DNA from: Plutella xylostella
Taxonomy: Eukaryota > Arthropoda > Insecta > Lepidoptera > Plutellidae
NCBI RefSeq assembly: GCF_932276165.1
Contig: NC_064012.1
Span: 2,797,501-2,861,500 of the forward strand
DNA: 64,000 bases
Direction of reading: 5' to 3'
The notes beneath the pieces were generated by a model. That model did no database searches. It saw only the letters and a list, made by a program, of their open reading frames with translations, and was not told the DNA's origin. Shown here piece after piece: positions 23,001-35,368 of the stretch; position 1 is the stretch's first letter, and each line of letters opens with the position of its first letter. Both the position numbers and the translations under genes were made by a program.

Positions 23001-23278
23001 TGCAGTAACGTTGGCGCTGACGGTTCTGCAAACACACACGACGTCAAAAGCCCGCGGTCTAGACATAAATGCGTAGCCATTTCACAGCATGATATTAAAA
23101 CAGACGGACCCCAATCGCACTGCAATAACCAAAATGAAACAAAACAAACACTACGAAGTGATTTAAATCGATTAAAATTGCATCTCACACAAATCGTATA
23201 TTGTCAACTATAAAAGGATTTATTTAAAAGCAACGCGTATTGATTGACGCATTCTGTGTAAAATTTTAGAATAATCTA

Positions 23279-23432
23279 TCGATATCGTACTGCGTATCGG
23301 ACCAAACGGATTTTCATAAATGCATGGAAACGGCGTCGGCAGTGCCGATGTAATGGACGCTCTTGTATGATTTCTATACAAAGAATACTTAATGCGATGC
23401 GTCCGTTACGTACGATGCCGTAGGGTGGACGG
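23279..23432. repeat. Short dispersed repeat E, copy 2
   Basis: Same family and orientation as 13807-13972. Confidence 0.5.
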
Positions 23433-24584
23433 TACCTCTAGAATCCGACAAAAAAAGTTGATAGGGCAACAATAATTCGTCATAATTCTTTCTAATTTTT
23501 GATACTAACGTGTGTAACGTGATTTTTTTCTGTTTCATAGTTGATACCAGTTTTGAAACCCATAATATTTTACAATTTCTTACTGTGTGACTCTAGAAAA
23601 AAGTCAACATTTCTACTTCAAGTGCAGTGGCAGTGTAAAATGCTATATTAATAAGTCCATTTATTACTTGAAATTTATACTCCTAATGTCCTCGGTGAGC
23701 TAAAAATTGCACGTTATTAAGTTCTTCTGCGAAATAGTAATAAAGCTCACCAAAGGGAAATGTAGGAGGAAAGTATTTGAACTTATAACTATATTAAACC
23801 CGTGCATTACACGTGCAATGTATTTTCCACGATATTTATGAAGATTATTGTGAAATACACACGCGAATAATGAAAAAGTTCCACACTCATTTAAACCCAA
23901 TATTTTTGTTTTTAGTTAATAATATATTTCGATTGCATTTTTTTATGAGCCTTTCATACCCCGGGATGTAGGTTTAAGGTTCTTAAAGACCATTCGTACT
24001 TCAGACTTCTACTTGATTTTTTTAAATTAAAGTAGTAGAAATCGGTGGATTACAAAAAAAATGCTTATCTAAATATGGATTATTAGTCTATGTGTATACC
24101 ATGGAAAAAGTCACGTTATGTTATGACCCTCTATGTACCAAGTACGACTGTATAATATTACCTACATAGTGTATATATACTCGTATATAGGTAACATACA
24201 TTTATATTAAGTGTATACGGATCCAAACAGTCAATGCATCCTATGAGTTCAATGGCTAGAGGTATATTTGCCTAACCTTAATAACCCTGTCGGTCACCCC
24301 ACAATCGGCTGCACAGGAAATTGAGGTTCAGACTGAAATCCTATGAGGCCGGTCACTGTTCAAACTGTACCCTCTAATTACTCGATGCATTCTCGTGTAA
24401 CTATTGCAGTTCTATGGCTGAAACTATGTTTCATTTGGGGGAGTAATATTCACAATGTTCCTGTCCGAATTCGCTAATTGGAGATTGGGGTCCGTTTGAA
24501 ATAAAAATAGACTTATTCCGGACTAATTTTTTTCGACTACTTTTTTTCTTGTATTCTGTTCTATTCTCTGCGTGCGTGTAATAA

Positions 24585-24925
24585 AATTCCCCTGGCTCTC
24601 TCGAATGAAAGCTTTGTTCATATCCCTAAACTCAAAACACCCTTCGTCGCCTTTTCCTGGACCTTTTGCCACGCTGGTTCACTGCGGGTTGGGGGGTTCA
24701 CCCGATGTCCATCTAGATATGCAGGTTTCTTCACAAAGTATCCTGTCATCGTAAGAGTAAAGTAAGAGCGATAATGTAAACCACATTTTACTTTTACATT
24801 ATACTTAAACTTTACTTTAAAACTACACTTTAAAATTTAAATTGCAAAGAAGTGATTGGTACGTCTAAGCGTTGAACCTGCACCTTTGGCGTGAGAAGCA
24901 GGCATTTAGCTCCCAGCTACGTTAG
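24585..24925 (-). mobile_element. tRNA-derived SINE, degenerate, minus strand
   Basis: On the minus strand it matches the element at 41059-41388: GCTTCTCACGCCA near the head, GTACCAAT next, AACCCGCAGTGAACCAGCGTGGC in the body and CATTCGAGAGAGCC-type sequence near the tail. Many substitutions and an AT-rich insert near 24770-24845. Confidence 0.6.
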
Positions 24926-25376
24926 TACGTTACCATCGCTGTTACTAAACTCACTAAAACGTATTGCCATCGTTTTAAAATCGCCGTAACACGCCGAATA
25001 CCTCCATACACACACACACGCACACTCACACATTCGTAAGTTCGCAATACCTAGATTATTAGTTCATTTCGGAATACCTGACGACAGCTCTTTGATGTCA
25101 AAGCTTACTAAAGTTAGTCCACAATGTTCAGCGCACTGGTTGCAATGTAGTCCGGATTATTAACTACTGTCCAAAATAGCTCACAGAGCTTAATATATGT
25201 TATTATGTGTGCCCTGTGTCCACTTCGCTTAATAGCAGTCATGTTGCTAACTGCGATTTTAATTAGCCGCCGTTTGTTTTGCTCTAAAATAAATATATTC
25301 AAATGGACATCCGTAGCTAATAAATTTAGTTATATTTATTGACATAGTACTTCTATGGTCTGTCGTAGTGTATCTA

Positions 25377-25573
25377 CACTTACGAGCGGTTAAAAAGTTC
25401 GAGTTACATAGCACCAAATTACTCGTAAACGGAAAAGGCTAGCTTGATTAATGACGCCGTCTGCAATATAGCCATGTAAAATCATAAATATTGTATAAAA
25501 AAATATTAAATGTAAAAAATAGGTTATTTGGTTTCGGAATTTTTGTAAGTGGAATTTTTACATTTCTCGCGGG
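25377..25573. repeat. Mariner-like MITE, 197 bp, diverged
   Basis: TA, then CACTTACGAGCGGTTAAAAA, to GTGGAATTTTTACATTTCTCGC then GGG and TA. It shares GCACCAAATTACTCGTAAAC with the family at 7568. Confidence 0.65.
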
Positions 25574-26063
25574 TATAAAATCGTTCGAAAAGATTTTGTG
25601 CCTGAAAAGACATAATCCTGAATAAATTGGCATCATACCTTACACATGTAGGTGCTTGAGAGCAATGAGTGCTCTCATTATAATTGTTATGGATACAGGA
25701 AAAAAATAAAATAAAATCTGTTACCGAACATTAATACGATAATAATTGCTCCTAATAATACGTAAGCACAAACAGTATTATGATGTTATGAGTTTCTCAA
25801 GTGTTAGGGGGTCTACTCTTGCTTGAAGAAATTCGATATTTCGCATAGCGCTGCGGAGAAGATAAGATCTTGGATTTCTTTTGAGAGGCCATGGATTCAA
25901 ATCCGATAATGTACAAACTAACTCTTTAGAAATAAGTAATATACAATATACACCAGCAATGAATAAGTTCCACCTGCCACTGCCGTTCCCAATGTCCCTG
26001 GATCTTTCTTTATTTCTCGTGAGAAAAGTACTTAATTATGTTCCTTGCTCGCGACTTTAAATA

Positions 26064-26226
26064 TAGCCCCAGTTTCACCATACTCTGTTAGATCATAACA
26101 AGGGATTACTTTTTGACTTTTGACTTTGACACATCTGTCAACAATGAAATATGTAGAAGACGTATAATTGATGACATTACAATGTAACAGGGGTGTTAAT
26201 GATCTAACAGTAAAGGTGAAAATAGG
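26064..26226. repeat. PIF/Harbinger-like MITE abutting e5
   Basis: AGTTTCACCATACTCTGTTA at one end and GATCTAACAGTAAAGGTGAA at the other, related to 7619-7766. It ends about 47 bases before e5, so it supplies part of the branch-point region. Confidence 0.5.
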
Positions 26227-26272
26227 CAATAAAATCGTGAACAAACCCTTTCATCCGCCTTCCCACTCACAG

Positions 26273-26445
26273 GACAGCCGCGAGATAAAGGCCGGCGACG
26301 TGTTCGCTCTGACCGCCAACGCTGAAGACCCCACGTCCCTGGGCACCTACACGTGTGAGGCTGTCAACTGCATGGGCAGGGCCTACTCCTCCTCCAAGGT
26401 CCACGTGATGGGCCGCGCTGGCGACGGATCTCGACCGGCTTCAAG
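26273..26445 (+). CDS. e5: second half of an Ig domain
   Basis: Completes the e4 domain: DSREIKAGDVFALTANAEDP, then LGTYTCEAVNCMGRAYSS with the Y-x-C signature, then a short linker. Acceptor CTCACAG, donor GTGAGG; it starts in phase 0 and ends with two spare bases. The sequence matches the second halves of the domains in e8 and e9 (NCMG motif). Confidence 0.92.
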
Positions 26446-26934
26446 GTGAGGAAGAACCATAAATAGTGGGGTGGTTTTTTTTTATAAATGATTGTCACTC
26501 CACAGACTTTATGTCCGTATCTTTTGAAGAGTGGTATAATTGTTGTGTAGGGTTTTGAAATGAGGGCTGAGGGTTTAAAGGATGCGTTTCGGTAGGAAAA
26601 CTTGTTAAATCGACGAACGAACCAACAAAAGTAACTTCTAGGTCTAGGGAACACGTTGGTAAAGGTTTTTGGCTTAACGCCGCGTTTATTAATTATTCCA
26701 CAGAGTTATAAATTGGTTTACATAACTTGAATTAATGGGAATAGTAAGATAATAATGACGCATACCATTTTTTCCCCTACGAAAAAGATGGTTCTTATAA
26801 ATTTAAGTGTCTGTATATCTGTATTTGTTAAATATGGAAGGGGCGGGAAATGTTTCATTCTTAACGTTGCTTTAGGTTATAACCTCGAAACGTTCATGTC
26901 TTAACATACTTTATTTCATAACCTCAAAACGCAG
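26446..26934 (+). other. Intron e5-e6, nothing recognised
   Basis: Donor GTGAGG, acceptor AAAACGCAG. Unique AT-rich sequence. Confidence 0.7.
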
Positions 26935-27093
26935 CCTCTCGCTCGACCCACCGCCGATCTTCACGACGGAGCTGGTGCAGCAGCACGCCAAGATCTGCGA
27001 GCCGCTGACCCTAGCCGTCCAGCTCGTGGTCCCGCCCTGGCCGCGCAGCGTCGTCTGGTACAACAAGGAGGGCAAGATCGAGAATGGAGACAG
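26935..27093 (+). CDS. e6: first half of an Ig domain
   Basis: SLDPPPIFTTELVQQHAK opens the domain, and RSVVWYNKEGKIENGDR carries the core tryptophan. The first cysteine is missing (TLAVQL). Donor GTGACG is weaker than its neighbours. Ends with two spare bases. Confidence 0.9.
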
Positions 27094-27278
27094 GTGACGA
27101 GAAATATTCAGGGCCTTAGGGTGTTTTAATGTCGTGTGGATTTGATCGCGCACGCTGGATGGCCGCCATTTCCCATGTCTCGGGAGCATATTCGTAATTC
27201 GTATTCTGTCATAATGTTTAACGCGTGCGTGCAATCCCGCATGCGTGATGAATCCCGCACGCTGTTAAAACAACATTA

Positions 27279-27426
27279 GTGCCAATTTCTCCATAGTCGG
27301 TTAGAGCATAACCAGGTATTAGCGGTTGACTTTTGAGACATCTGTCAATAATTTTATATGGAGATGGCGTATAATTGATAACCAATCTCTGGTCGGTTAG
27401 ATAACCGACTATGGAGAAATCGGCAC
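27279..27426. mobile_element. MITE, 148 bp, GTGCCAATTTCTCC family, complete
   Basis: GTGCCAATTTCTCCATAGTC at the left end pairs with GACTATGGAGAAATCGGCAC at the right end. TTA precedes it and TAA follows. Same length as the element at 7619-7766 and probably related. Confidence 0.65.
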
Positions 27427-27540
27427 TAAATATGACAGATTTATCTGGCGCTTAACAGCGCTAAACACTGTCTTAGGTGGAATTTCACCAAACGCTAAAC
27501 CGGCTTAGATGGCTTACAGACGTTTGACAGGCGGCTAAAT

Positions 27541-27730
27541 AGAAAGAAAGAAAGAAAGAAAGAAAGATACATTTATTTGACACACTGAGACAGAATAATA
27601 AGACAAAAAAAGAAACAACTTAATACAGAACAAACAAAACAAATAAAGGTTGCTGTCCAGAGTGTCAAAACGGCACCAGCTCAGCATATGCTATACGTTT
27701 TGCCGCCTCTCAAACGTCTGTTAGTTAGTA
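27541..27730. repeat. AAAG microsatellite and dispersed repeat
   Basis: GAAA units run from 27541 to 27567, followed by sequence with the GGCACCAGCTCAGCATATGC box that is also found in diverged form near 1285-1312 (GGTGCCATACTCAGCATGTG). Confidence 0.6.
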
Positions 27731-28672
27731 TAAAATGTACCTATTTAAAATTTGATTTAAATACCATTTTAACCTAGTGTTTTGTGGTAAGGCCCAGTAT
27801 TTATCATGGAAGTAATAAGTATGTAAAGATCGATGTGTAAAAACCTAGCTGTTTTGACTTCACTTGACTAGTCTCAAAGGAAAATTTGCAAGCTGGGCTT
27901 ATTTATGAAAAAAAGTCTGCGTTGTTCTATGATGAAAAGATAACGTCTGCACGCGTACCCTCATCTCTATTAGCGATTCAAATACGATGCTATTAAAGCG
28001 CTAGCAACCTGAAAAAGTCGTCCGTATTCATACAAGTCATTGACTATATTACTAGAATAGCGTAAGGGCAGGGTCCGGCCCCCAAGAAAATTACACCTAC
28101 GTGCTGGCCCCAAAATCTCATATATCTGTAATATTTTTTTGAACTGGGGCAGCTGGCTGGTGACGTTCTGACAGGCGCATCCTGCCATTTGAAATAATTG
28201 ATACAAGATTAGTTATGTCAGTTTGAGACGCAGTGGATGTTCGACCTAAATTAACATGGCTTTTAAAGATTTGTGGTAGGGCCCTTGAAAATCTGTAGTT
28301 TTTGTTTAGGTACAGGTTTATCCGAGGCTGTCTGTGAAAGATATTTTCTGAAAAATCCAACGTAGGTGCTTAATTATCCTTTATTATTAGCTGTGTTTTG
28401 ACTAGATTTAACAGTAATGATGTTGTTATTTATATTTTGTGAAACGTGACACATCTGAGTGATAAATCTACTAAAATGTAGTTATAATAAATTCAGAGTA
28501 CAATAAACTCAACGTTAATAATGTTATTAAAGCTGAGCTTAGGTATCCATTACACACTCTGTCTTATAAAAAAACGTTAAGTATTTAAGTACCTGGTTAA
28601 CTTTGTACATTATGTAATAATTATTCTAGCCTATACATAGACCAAAGTGTGGAAGCACATTTCACTCACGAG

Positions 28673-28713
28673 GAAAAAGTTCCAGTTAATGACAATTTGA
28701 TTGATCGTGAGTG
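28673..28713. repeat. Minimal mariner-like MITE, almost only terminal repeats
   Basis: CACTCACGAGGAAAAAGTTC at one end and GATCGTGAGTG then TA at the other, only 41 bases. The whole interior of the 233-bp family is gone. Confidence 0.5.
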
Positions 28714-28907
28714 TACAAACAAAAGGCTACTTCTATTACTAGACAATCAAAAAAAGTAATTGGAAAATAATTATTACGTCAATGCTTTTTGAACTTAAAA
28801 AAAATATGAATCTTAGGTATATTTTTGTTGTTTTTGTGTGTGCTCGAAATCAATGTATTTTCTTTCTTTCTTTGGTTCTTTTTTAATCAAACTGGTATCC
28901 CCACCAG

Positions 28908-29050
28908 GTACCACGTGCTGGAAGACGGCGTGGGCGGCTACATGCTGGAGATCCCCTCGGCCGAGTACCCGGACGAGGGCGAGTGGAAGTGCGTGGCCAC
29001 CACCAGCGGCGGCCGCGTCGGCATCTCCTCCTGCTATGTCACCATGGACG
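28908..29050 (+). CDS. e7: second half of an Ig domain
   Basis: Completes the e6 domain: YHVLEDGVGGYMLEIPSAEY, then DEGEWKCVATTSGG with the W-x-C signature. The e6-e7 junction makes an AGG codon. Acceptor CCCACCAG, donor GTAAGA after GACG. GC-rich codons. An overlapping frame from 28838 is a shadow. Confidence 0.92.
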
Positions 29051-29243
29051 GTAAGAGACTTGTCACTTGATGTGTAGGCATTGACTTATATTATGTTACT
29101 AGCGGAAGGAGAGGGCAAACGGTTACGCACGAAAATGGCACCCCAGCACTGGCCGTAAAATCTCATATGTCTGTCGTAATGTGTTTTAATTAGGGCCAGC
29201 GCATTCTTCCTTTTGAAACCATTAAGTAAATCATATTTTTCAG

Positions 29244-29624
29244 TGCCGAAAAACTACCGGAAGCCCCGATTCATGGAAAACCTGCAGGCCGTGCTCACTG
29301 AAGAGGGCCTGGTCTCCTTCGAATGCAAAGTAGTTGGCTTCCCCACGCCAGTCCTCAGCTGGTTCAAAGACGGCCAGGAGTTGAAGCCTGGTGACGTGTA
29401 CCAGCTAACAGGAACCAATAGTTTAGGATCCTATTGCTGTATTGCCAGGAATTGCATGGGTCAAGCTCGCAGCTCGGCAGAGCTCACGGTGGAAGACATT
29501 CAAAATCAATTGAACGAAGAAGAGAAACTGCATCTGTTTTCAAAGAATCAGGCGCCGAATTTCATCACTGGTTTGAAAAGCGTCGAGGCAAAAATCGATG
29601 AGCCGTTTCGCTTTACTGTTAAAG
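29244..29624 (+). CDS. e8: one complete Ig domain and the start of the next
   Basis: VPKNYRKPRFMENLQAVLTE opens a complete I-set domain with both cysteines (SFECKV and SYCCIARN) and the core tryptophan (VLSWFKDG). After the acidic linker EDIQNQLNEEEK, APNFITGLKSVEAKID opens the next domain, whose first cysteine is missing (FRFTVK). Acceptor TTTTTCAG, donor GTAGGT. Phase 1 at both ends. From here the codons become AT-rich. Confidence 0.93.
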
Positions 29625-29716
29625 GTAGGTACACATTGTAATAATTGTAATAAAATATTATTAATTTACTATCTTATTTTTAACGAATAACTTGAATGGT
29701 AACATCTCTCTTTCAG

Positions 29717-32700
29717 TGGCTATCCCACCGGAGCCATCAGTTCTTTGGTACAGGGATGACCAACCAGTTGACGAATCAAGTCGCAACCATCTGGGAACAG
29801 AAGAAAAGGGCATCTTCTTTCTCGATATCCAGAACCTGGAGTTTCTGGACCAAGCTGAATGGAAGTGTGTGGCCATGAATGACTTTGGGCATAGTGTTAC
29901 ATCCTGTTTTCTAAAACTAATTATACCTAGGCATTATAAAAAACCTCGATTTTTGGAAAATCTACAAGCAATTTTATCAGAAGAAGGAGCCGTCAATCTT
30001 GAATGTAAAGTAATTGGAGTGCCACAGCCAGTTTTGAAGTGGTATAAGGATGGGGAAGAACTGAAGTCTGGGGATATCCATAGAATTATTTCTGGTCAAG
30101 ATGGTACTTGTTGTCTTGGAACTTACACGTGCGAAGCCCAAAATTGTATGGGAATTGCTGCTAGTTCTGCATCATTGCTAGGATTTGAAGATTCTATGAA
30201 AGCAAAAGCAAAAAAATTGGAGGAACAGGCTCTACAGAGAAATTTATCACTTAGTACAATTCATGAAGAAAGAACTTCACAAATGTATGACACTCCTGTC
30301 GGGGATATTACACTGGATGAAAAGGGAGAAATTTCGTTTTCTTTTGATGGTAAAGAAGTATCTGTTTCACTGTATGAAACACCTGATCTTACTGAAGAAG
30401 AAGCATTACAAATCGTCGAAATGTATGCTGATCAGCTTTCTGAAAATGTTACGGAACATAATGTTGTGGAATTGCCGCCTCTCAGGTTTGTAAAGGAAAC
30501 ATCTACTTCTGGTAATTTGTTAATGGAAGCAATTATTATTGATGTCTCACCTGAATATTTCGCATCAACGGAGGAAGATTTACGTACTGAAGCCGATGTT
30601 GAAGATATATCCATTGCAGATGAAAATGGGCCACCACAGTTATCATTAGATACGGATATTGGTGGCGAAGATTATTTAGAAAAAACTATGGCGTTGTTGT
30701 CGGATGAGAAATCTGACTTACCCAAAAAGAGCTTGCGAAAGAAATCAGACTCCCAAAGAAGTGTAGAAGACTATTTCAGTCTCTCTAGAGACCAATCTTT
30801 TTCCGAAGAAAAGAGAGATGATGATACTCAAGTAATATCTGAAACAGAATTAATGAGTTTCGCGAGTGCAAGAAGCTCTACTAAACAAAAATCACGTACA
30901 TCTAAACAATCTTTTGAAGAAGCACATGATTTAGCAGAAACACCTAAGCCTATGGAATTTAAAGAAGAATCTCAAAAACGACCATTAGAATCAGATTCAC
31001 CTGTAACTCCTCGACCAAAGCGTGAACGTCGAACAAGTCGAAGTTCGAGAAGATCAAGTTCTGGCAGTGAAAAGTCATTTAGTAAATTAAAGGCAGAAGA
31101 AGCCAGGGAACAAATAACTGCTATAGAGTCATTAGCAAAAGAATCAATGCTGTTGCCAACAATCACGGATGAAGAATTCAGAAATAAAACGACGTTAATG
31201 AGCACTTTACTGTCAAAAGTTATTAATGATGTCCAAATTGTGGAAAGGGATATCATATTAAAATCAGAACTTATGTCATCAGCAGCTACGGCATCCAGAA
31301 GTTTAGAAATAATTAGCAATTTAATAACACCATTATCAGAAATTCAAAGTGTGAGTGATGCTATAAAAGATTTAGCAGCGGATGTTAAAGATTTGTCCTC
31401 TTCCATGTTTAACAGATTACCGCCGTCATTAAAAAATTTACAACAGTCACTGGCTATGATAGAAAAATGTATAGAGGTTGAAAGTGATAGCAAGACTTTA
31501 GTTAAAAAAACTTGTGTTGCTTTTATTGAAACCTGTGGAGAAGACATGCAACAACTATTGAAAGAAATAAAATCAATAACGAAAACCAGGTACTTAAATT
31601 TAGACGAAAAAGTCGTATCCGAAATTGAGATGCTTGCAGGTGAAATGACGACTGTGCTTAAATTATCTGCAGACACCATAAAAACAAAACAATTGTTAAG
31701 TGAAGCAAGTGAAATAAAAATTGATGAACCGACATTTGAAGCAAAGCATTTAAGAGATACACAAAAAGCAGTGTTTGAGTTAAGAAGTCCGGTTAATTCA
31801 TTGCTCTGTATAGCCGAGAGTGCTGAAACTGGTAAAATAATCGACGTTTCAAAAGTCAAAACCAGTGATATTATTATGAATGATATGTCTGCATCAATCC
31901 AGGATCTTCAAACGGCCTTGGAGCAAATTGAGTCTTTGTCTGTCAAAGAATCAACTACAGCACTCCATAAATATAACACTGAAATTATTGAAACAGTAAT
32001 GGAGTCAGTGTTAAAATTACGGAGCTCTTTTGAGTTACTGTCAACAGAAACTCGAACTGAAGAAAATAAAGATGTTCTAAAACAGACGTTAACTTCGATA
32101 AAGCAAAACCTAAGTGAAATTTCATCTCACATAGATACAATTGAAAAGAACGTTGGACCCCTAGATATTCTCCAGAGTGATAATAAACTGGAAGTTCTTC
32201 AAAAAATGGCACAGATCCTTATTGCACTGGAGAACAATCTGCCAAACTTTGAAACATTACCCGAAATAAAAAACCATATGGATATATTCCATAAAAACTT
32301 GACAAAAGTGCTTGAAAACGTAATTGAGAGTAACGATGGGAAGAAATACTTTGCATTATTGCAAATCTGTGATGCAGTAAATAGAATGAATACTTCTATT
32401 AAAACTATAGATACTGATATTTTACTATCGTTAGCAAGTCTGAGCAACACAGTTAAGATAATTCAAGATCATATTATTTCGAACGTGTTCCAATCAGAAT
32501 TAAATTGCGCAATGTTGAGTAATATTGCTGATATACTTGTCGGAATTCAAGAAGCTATAAATCATGCCGAAGAAATAAGCATCAATGTTGATTCCGAACA
32601 TCTGCAGGATCTATCTATTAAAGAATTTGAAATTAATAAGGCGAATGTAATTGTGGAACATATCAATCAAACAATTTGTGCTATAACAAATGTCAAGTCT

Positions 32701-35368
32701 ATGGAAGCTACAGCTGAGTTAAAAACTGCAATAGCACCTACTTTAGAAAGCATTTGTCCAATTTTAGAGGAATTAAAACGATATGTAGCAACATCTAGAG
32801 TAGAAAAAACAGAAATGGAGCATGTTTCTGCTATGTCAGATTTTTCTATGGCTGAGACACTAGCAGCTCCTCTTTGTGAATTGAATCAAAATATAATAAT
32901 ACTAAACCAAATGATAATGGAAAACATTGAACATATAAAAGACAGTGGTGAAATTGTTTCTACTATTGCTGAACCATTACATGAATTGCATATAACATTA
33001 GAAGTTTTGCAACAAGATGTGATATCACAATATGGGGAAGAACTGACACCCTATGAAGTGAGCGTTAATATTGCCAGCGCAGTCCAAAATCTGCAAAGTT
33101 GTATCTTAATGATTCAAGATCAAGCCGGTATAGAAGGCATTGATGAAATGTCGACATTAGAAGATGTTTCAGGTTTAAAGACAACCGCAGATACTATACC
33201 TGAAGAATTTTTATTTGCTTCGTCTGTCGCAGAAACACCTGTAGAACAAGGATTAGTCTCAATGGACGAAAGTTTACCACTGTCTGAAACTGCGCAAGAA
33301 TTAAATATACTCAATGAACATTTAACAATTTTGAAAACCCCAGAAATATTAGATGCTCTAGATACTTTATCTGAAGTTAGTGATTATTCCAGTTTGAAAT
33401 CTGTAGCTGTTGGTTTAGGAGAACTATATTCAGGCATTGAAGAAATATTACAACCTATTGTAATGGAAAGTTCAACTGAACTATCAAACTTAATTAATCC
33501 TTCTAAACTTACAAGTATTGCGGTGCCTATGCAGGAATTGCAACAATATCTGTCGGTGTTAGACATAAATAACATTCCAATTTACGAACACATTTTAGAA
33601 ATGCCGATAGAAAAGATACATTCCGTGTTCCAAAGCATAACACAATTTAAAGCGCAATTAGAAAAATGCCTTCAAGTCATATTTCCGGCTATGGAAAATG
33701 CAGATAAAGATGTTGAAACTGTTCACAAAGTTGAGTGTTTGAGAGAAGTGTGTGAAAATATGAAGGAAACAATTGAAAGTACAACTTTAGCAAATGAACA
33801 TAAAGAGACACTGGAAAGCCTAGGAACATGCGTACAAAATTTATTACAAGCTACAGAAACGTCAAACGAACTTAAGATAGAGAAGGTAAAATGTATAGCT
33901 CAAGAACTGTATGATAAAATACAAAATGCAGAGGAAGATATGATTCAATTTACACCAATGACTCCTGAAAAGCTGGCCCAAGAGGCCAAACTATTCCAAA
34001 GTGTGAGTGAAGTGGAAAAAAATATTGCAGTTCTTGAGCAATTTGACTTCGTAGATGTATCTAAAGTTTCAGACATTACACCCTGTACAACACCACAGTT
34101 AGCAATGGAACTTGAAGTAGACTCATTGTTGCAAATTGATGATGTGGTCGAAAATGCTGTTAATGTTCTGCAAAATTCAGTGAAAGAAATGCCTGTAGCA
34201 GATTTAATGATAGTCGAAGACTTTTTCAAGACTTGTAAGAACGAATTTACAATACTCAGATGTTTGGTGGCGAAACCAGTCAGTCATAAAAAGCTTATCA
34301 GAATTCTTCAAGAGTTTACAAATCTTCAGATATCAATAAATGATTTTAAAATAAAATGTTTGGATCTTAATTTAACAGAAGAAATAAAAAATAACCTAGT
34401 TACTTTCATGATACATGCTGACGACTGTTTAAAAAATGTTCAAGAGTCCCTAATAAGAATAATTGATTCTCAATCTGAACTATTATTTAAAAAACCAGCT
34501 GTTAAACTTGATAACAACATCAAAAAATTACACGCGAGCATAAAAGAAGAAAAGGAATTTGTGGTGAAAAACATTGTGGAACACTTCATTGCGCTATCTG
34601 AAATAGCAATAATCTCTGTGGAAAATATAAACAGGGTTATCAAAGATGAACTAACAAATCCCAATTCAATTCAAACAAAGCCTGAAGAAAGAAAATTAGT
34701 TCAATATGTTGAAGACTTGGAAATATTTTTAGAAAATGAAATCAGATCTCAGTCTGTAGATTCTCCTAACAAACAAATGCTCTCAGAACTTCTTGACTGT
34801 CTTCACAAACACCAAGATTACAAAGATGCCATAGGATCTGGAAAATCCCTTATAATTATTAAATGTCTCGCTGAATGTTCAGAGATTTTACAATTGAAGG
34901 TACTGAAATCAACGCTTACACCGGAGACTGTAGAAGAAATGGAAATAAAAGAAGGTATACTCAAAACTATTCTCACGGAAATGCTGGCCCCATTGCAAGC
35001 ATTCCAATCTCAGATTAAAAATATTCAACAAAAAATAGTATCAGATCCACACGATGAATCTGCTTCTCTCGATATTTCGACAACTGAATCTTTTGTTCAC
35101 ACAATGACTGAAATTCACAAAGAAATTGCCCAAATAGAACAAAATATATCTGAGGGTTCTGCAGTAAATAATGAAGATATTTCACTGCTAATGGAAGTTG
35201 ATAAAGAAATACATACAATCCAAGATAGCATTAAAGCAATTGACAATACACCTTCAGCTGAGAAAGTGAGAGAAATTTCCAAACCAATCGAAGATATTGA
35301 AAAAACATTACACTCCATACTTTCGTCTGAACTTGCCCGCACTGAAAGTAAGGATAAACTCGTGACAG
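29717..35368 (+). CDS. e9: giant 5.65-kb exon, two Ig domains then Ser-rich and helical spacer
   Basis: The first ~75 residues finish the e8 Ig domain (SVLWYRDDQ, AEWKCVAMNDFG). Residues ~80-165 are a complete Ig domain (HYKKPRFLENLQAILSEEG, NLECKV, YTCEAQNCMG). Then comes an acidic Ser/Thr-rich stretch with a basic patch (PRPKRERRTSRSSRRSSSGS, 31009-31068). From about 31080 to the end there are some 1,430 residues of predicted amphipathic helix, with a recurrent A-x-P-L-x-E-L-type motif (32866, 32970, 33525, 34984). Acceptor CTCTTTCAG, donor GTTAGT after ACAG, phase 1 at both ends. I recognise no known fold in the helical part; coiled-coil or helical-bundle repeats are inferred. It is AT-rich with low third-position GC. 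Confidence 0.93.

Larger units (their letters stand above)
21499..26272 (+). other. Intron e4-e5, 4.8 kb
   Basis: Donor GTAAGG, acceptor CACTCACAG. Holds a tRNA-type SINE, a foldback, a CA microsatellite, MITEs and a degenerate second SINE, listed separately. The stretches 21900-22950 and 23440-24570 hold nothing I recognise, except a MITE terminal-repeat scrap near 23858. Confidence 0.75.
27094..28907 (+). other. Intron e6-e7, 1.8 kb
   Basis: Donor GTGACG, acceptor CCCCACCAG. Contains a complete MITE, an AAAG microsatellite with a dispersed repeat, and a minimal MITE, listed separately. Nothing else recognised; 27780-28660 is plain. Confidence 0.7.

Noticed and set aside
22934..23213. Reading frames across the CA repeat on both strands
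   Set aside because: They are produced by the microsatellite, with poly-His-Thr or Val-Cys translations.
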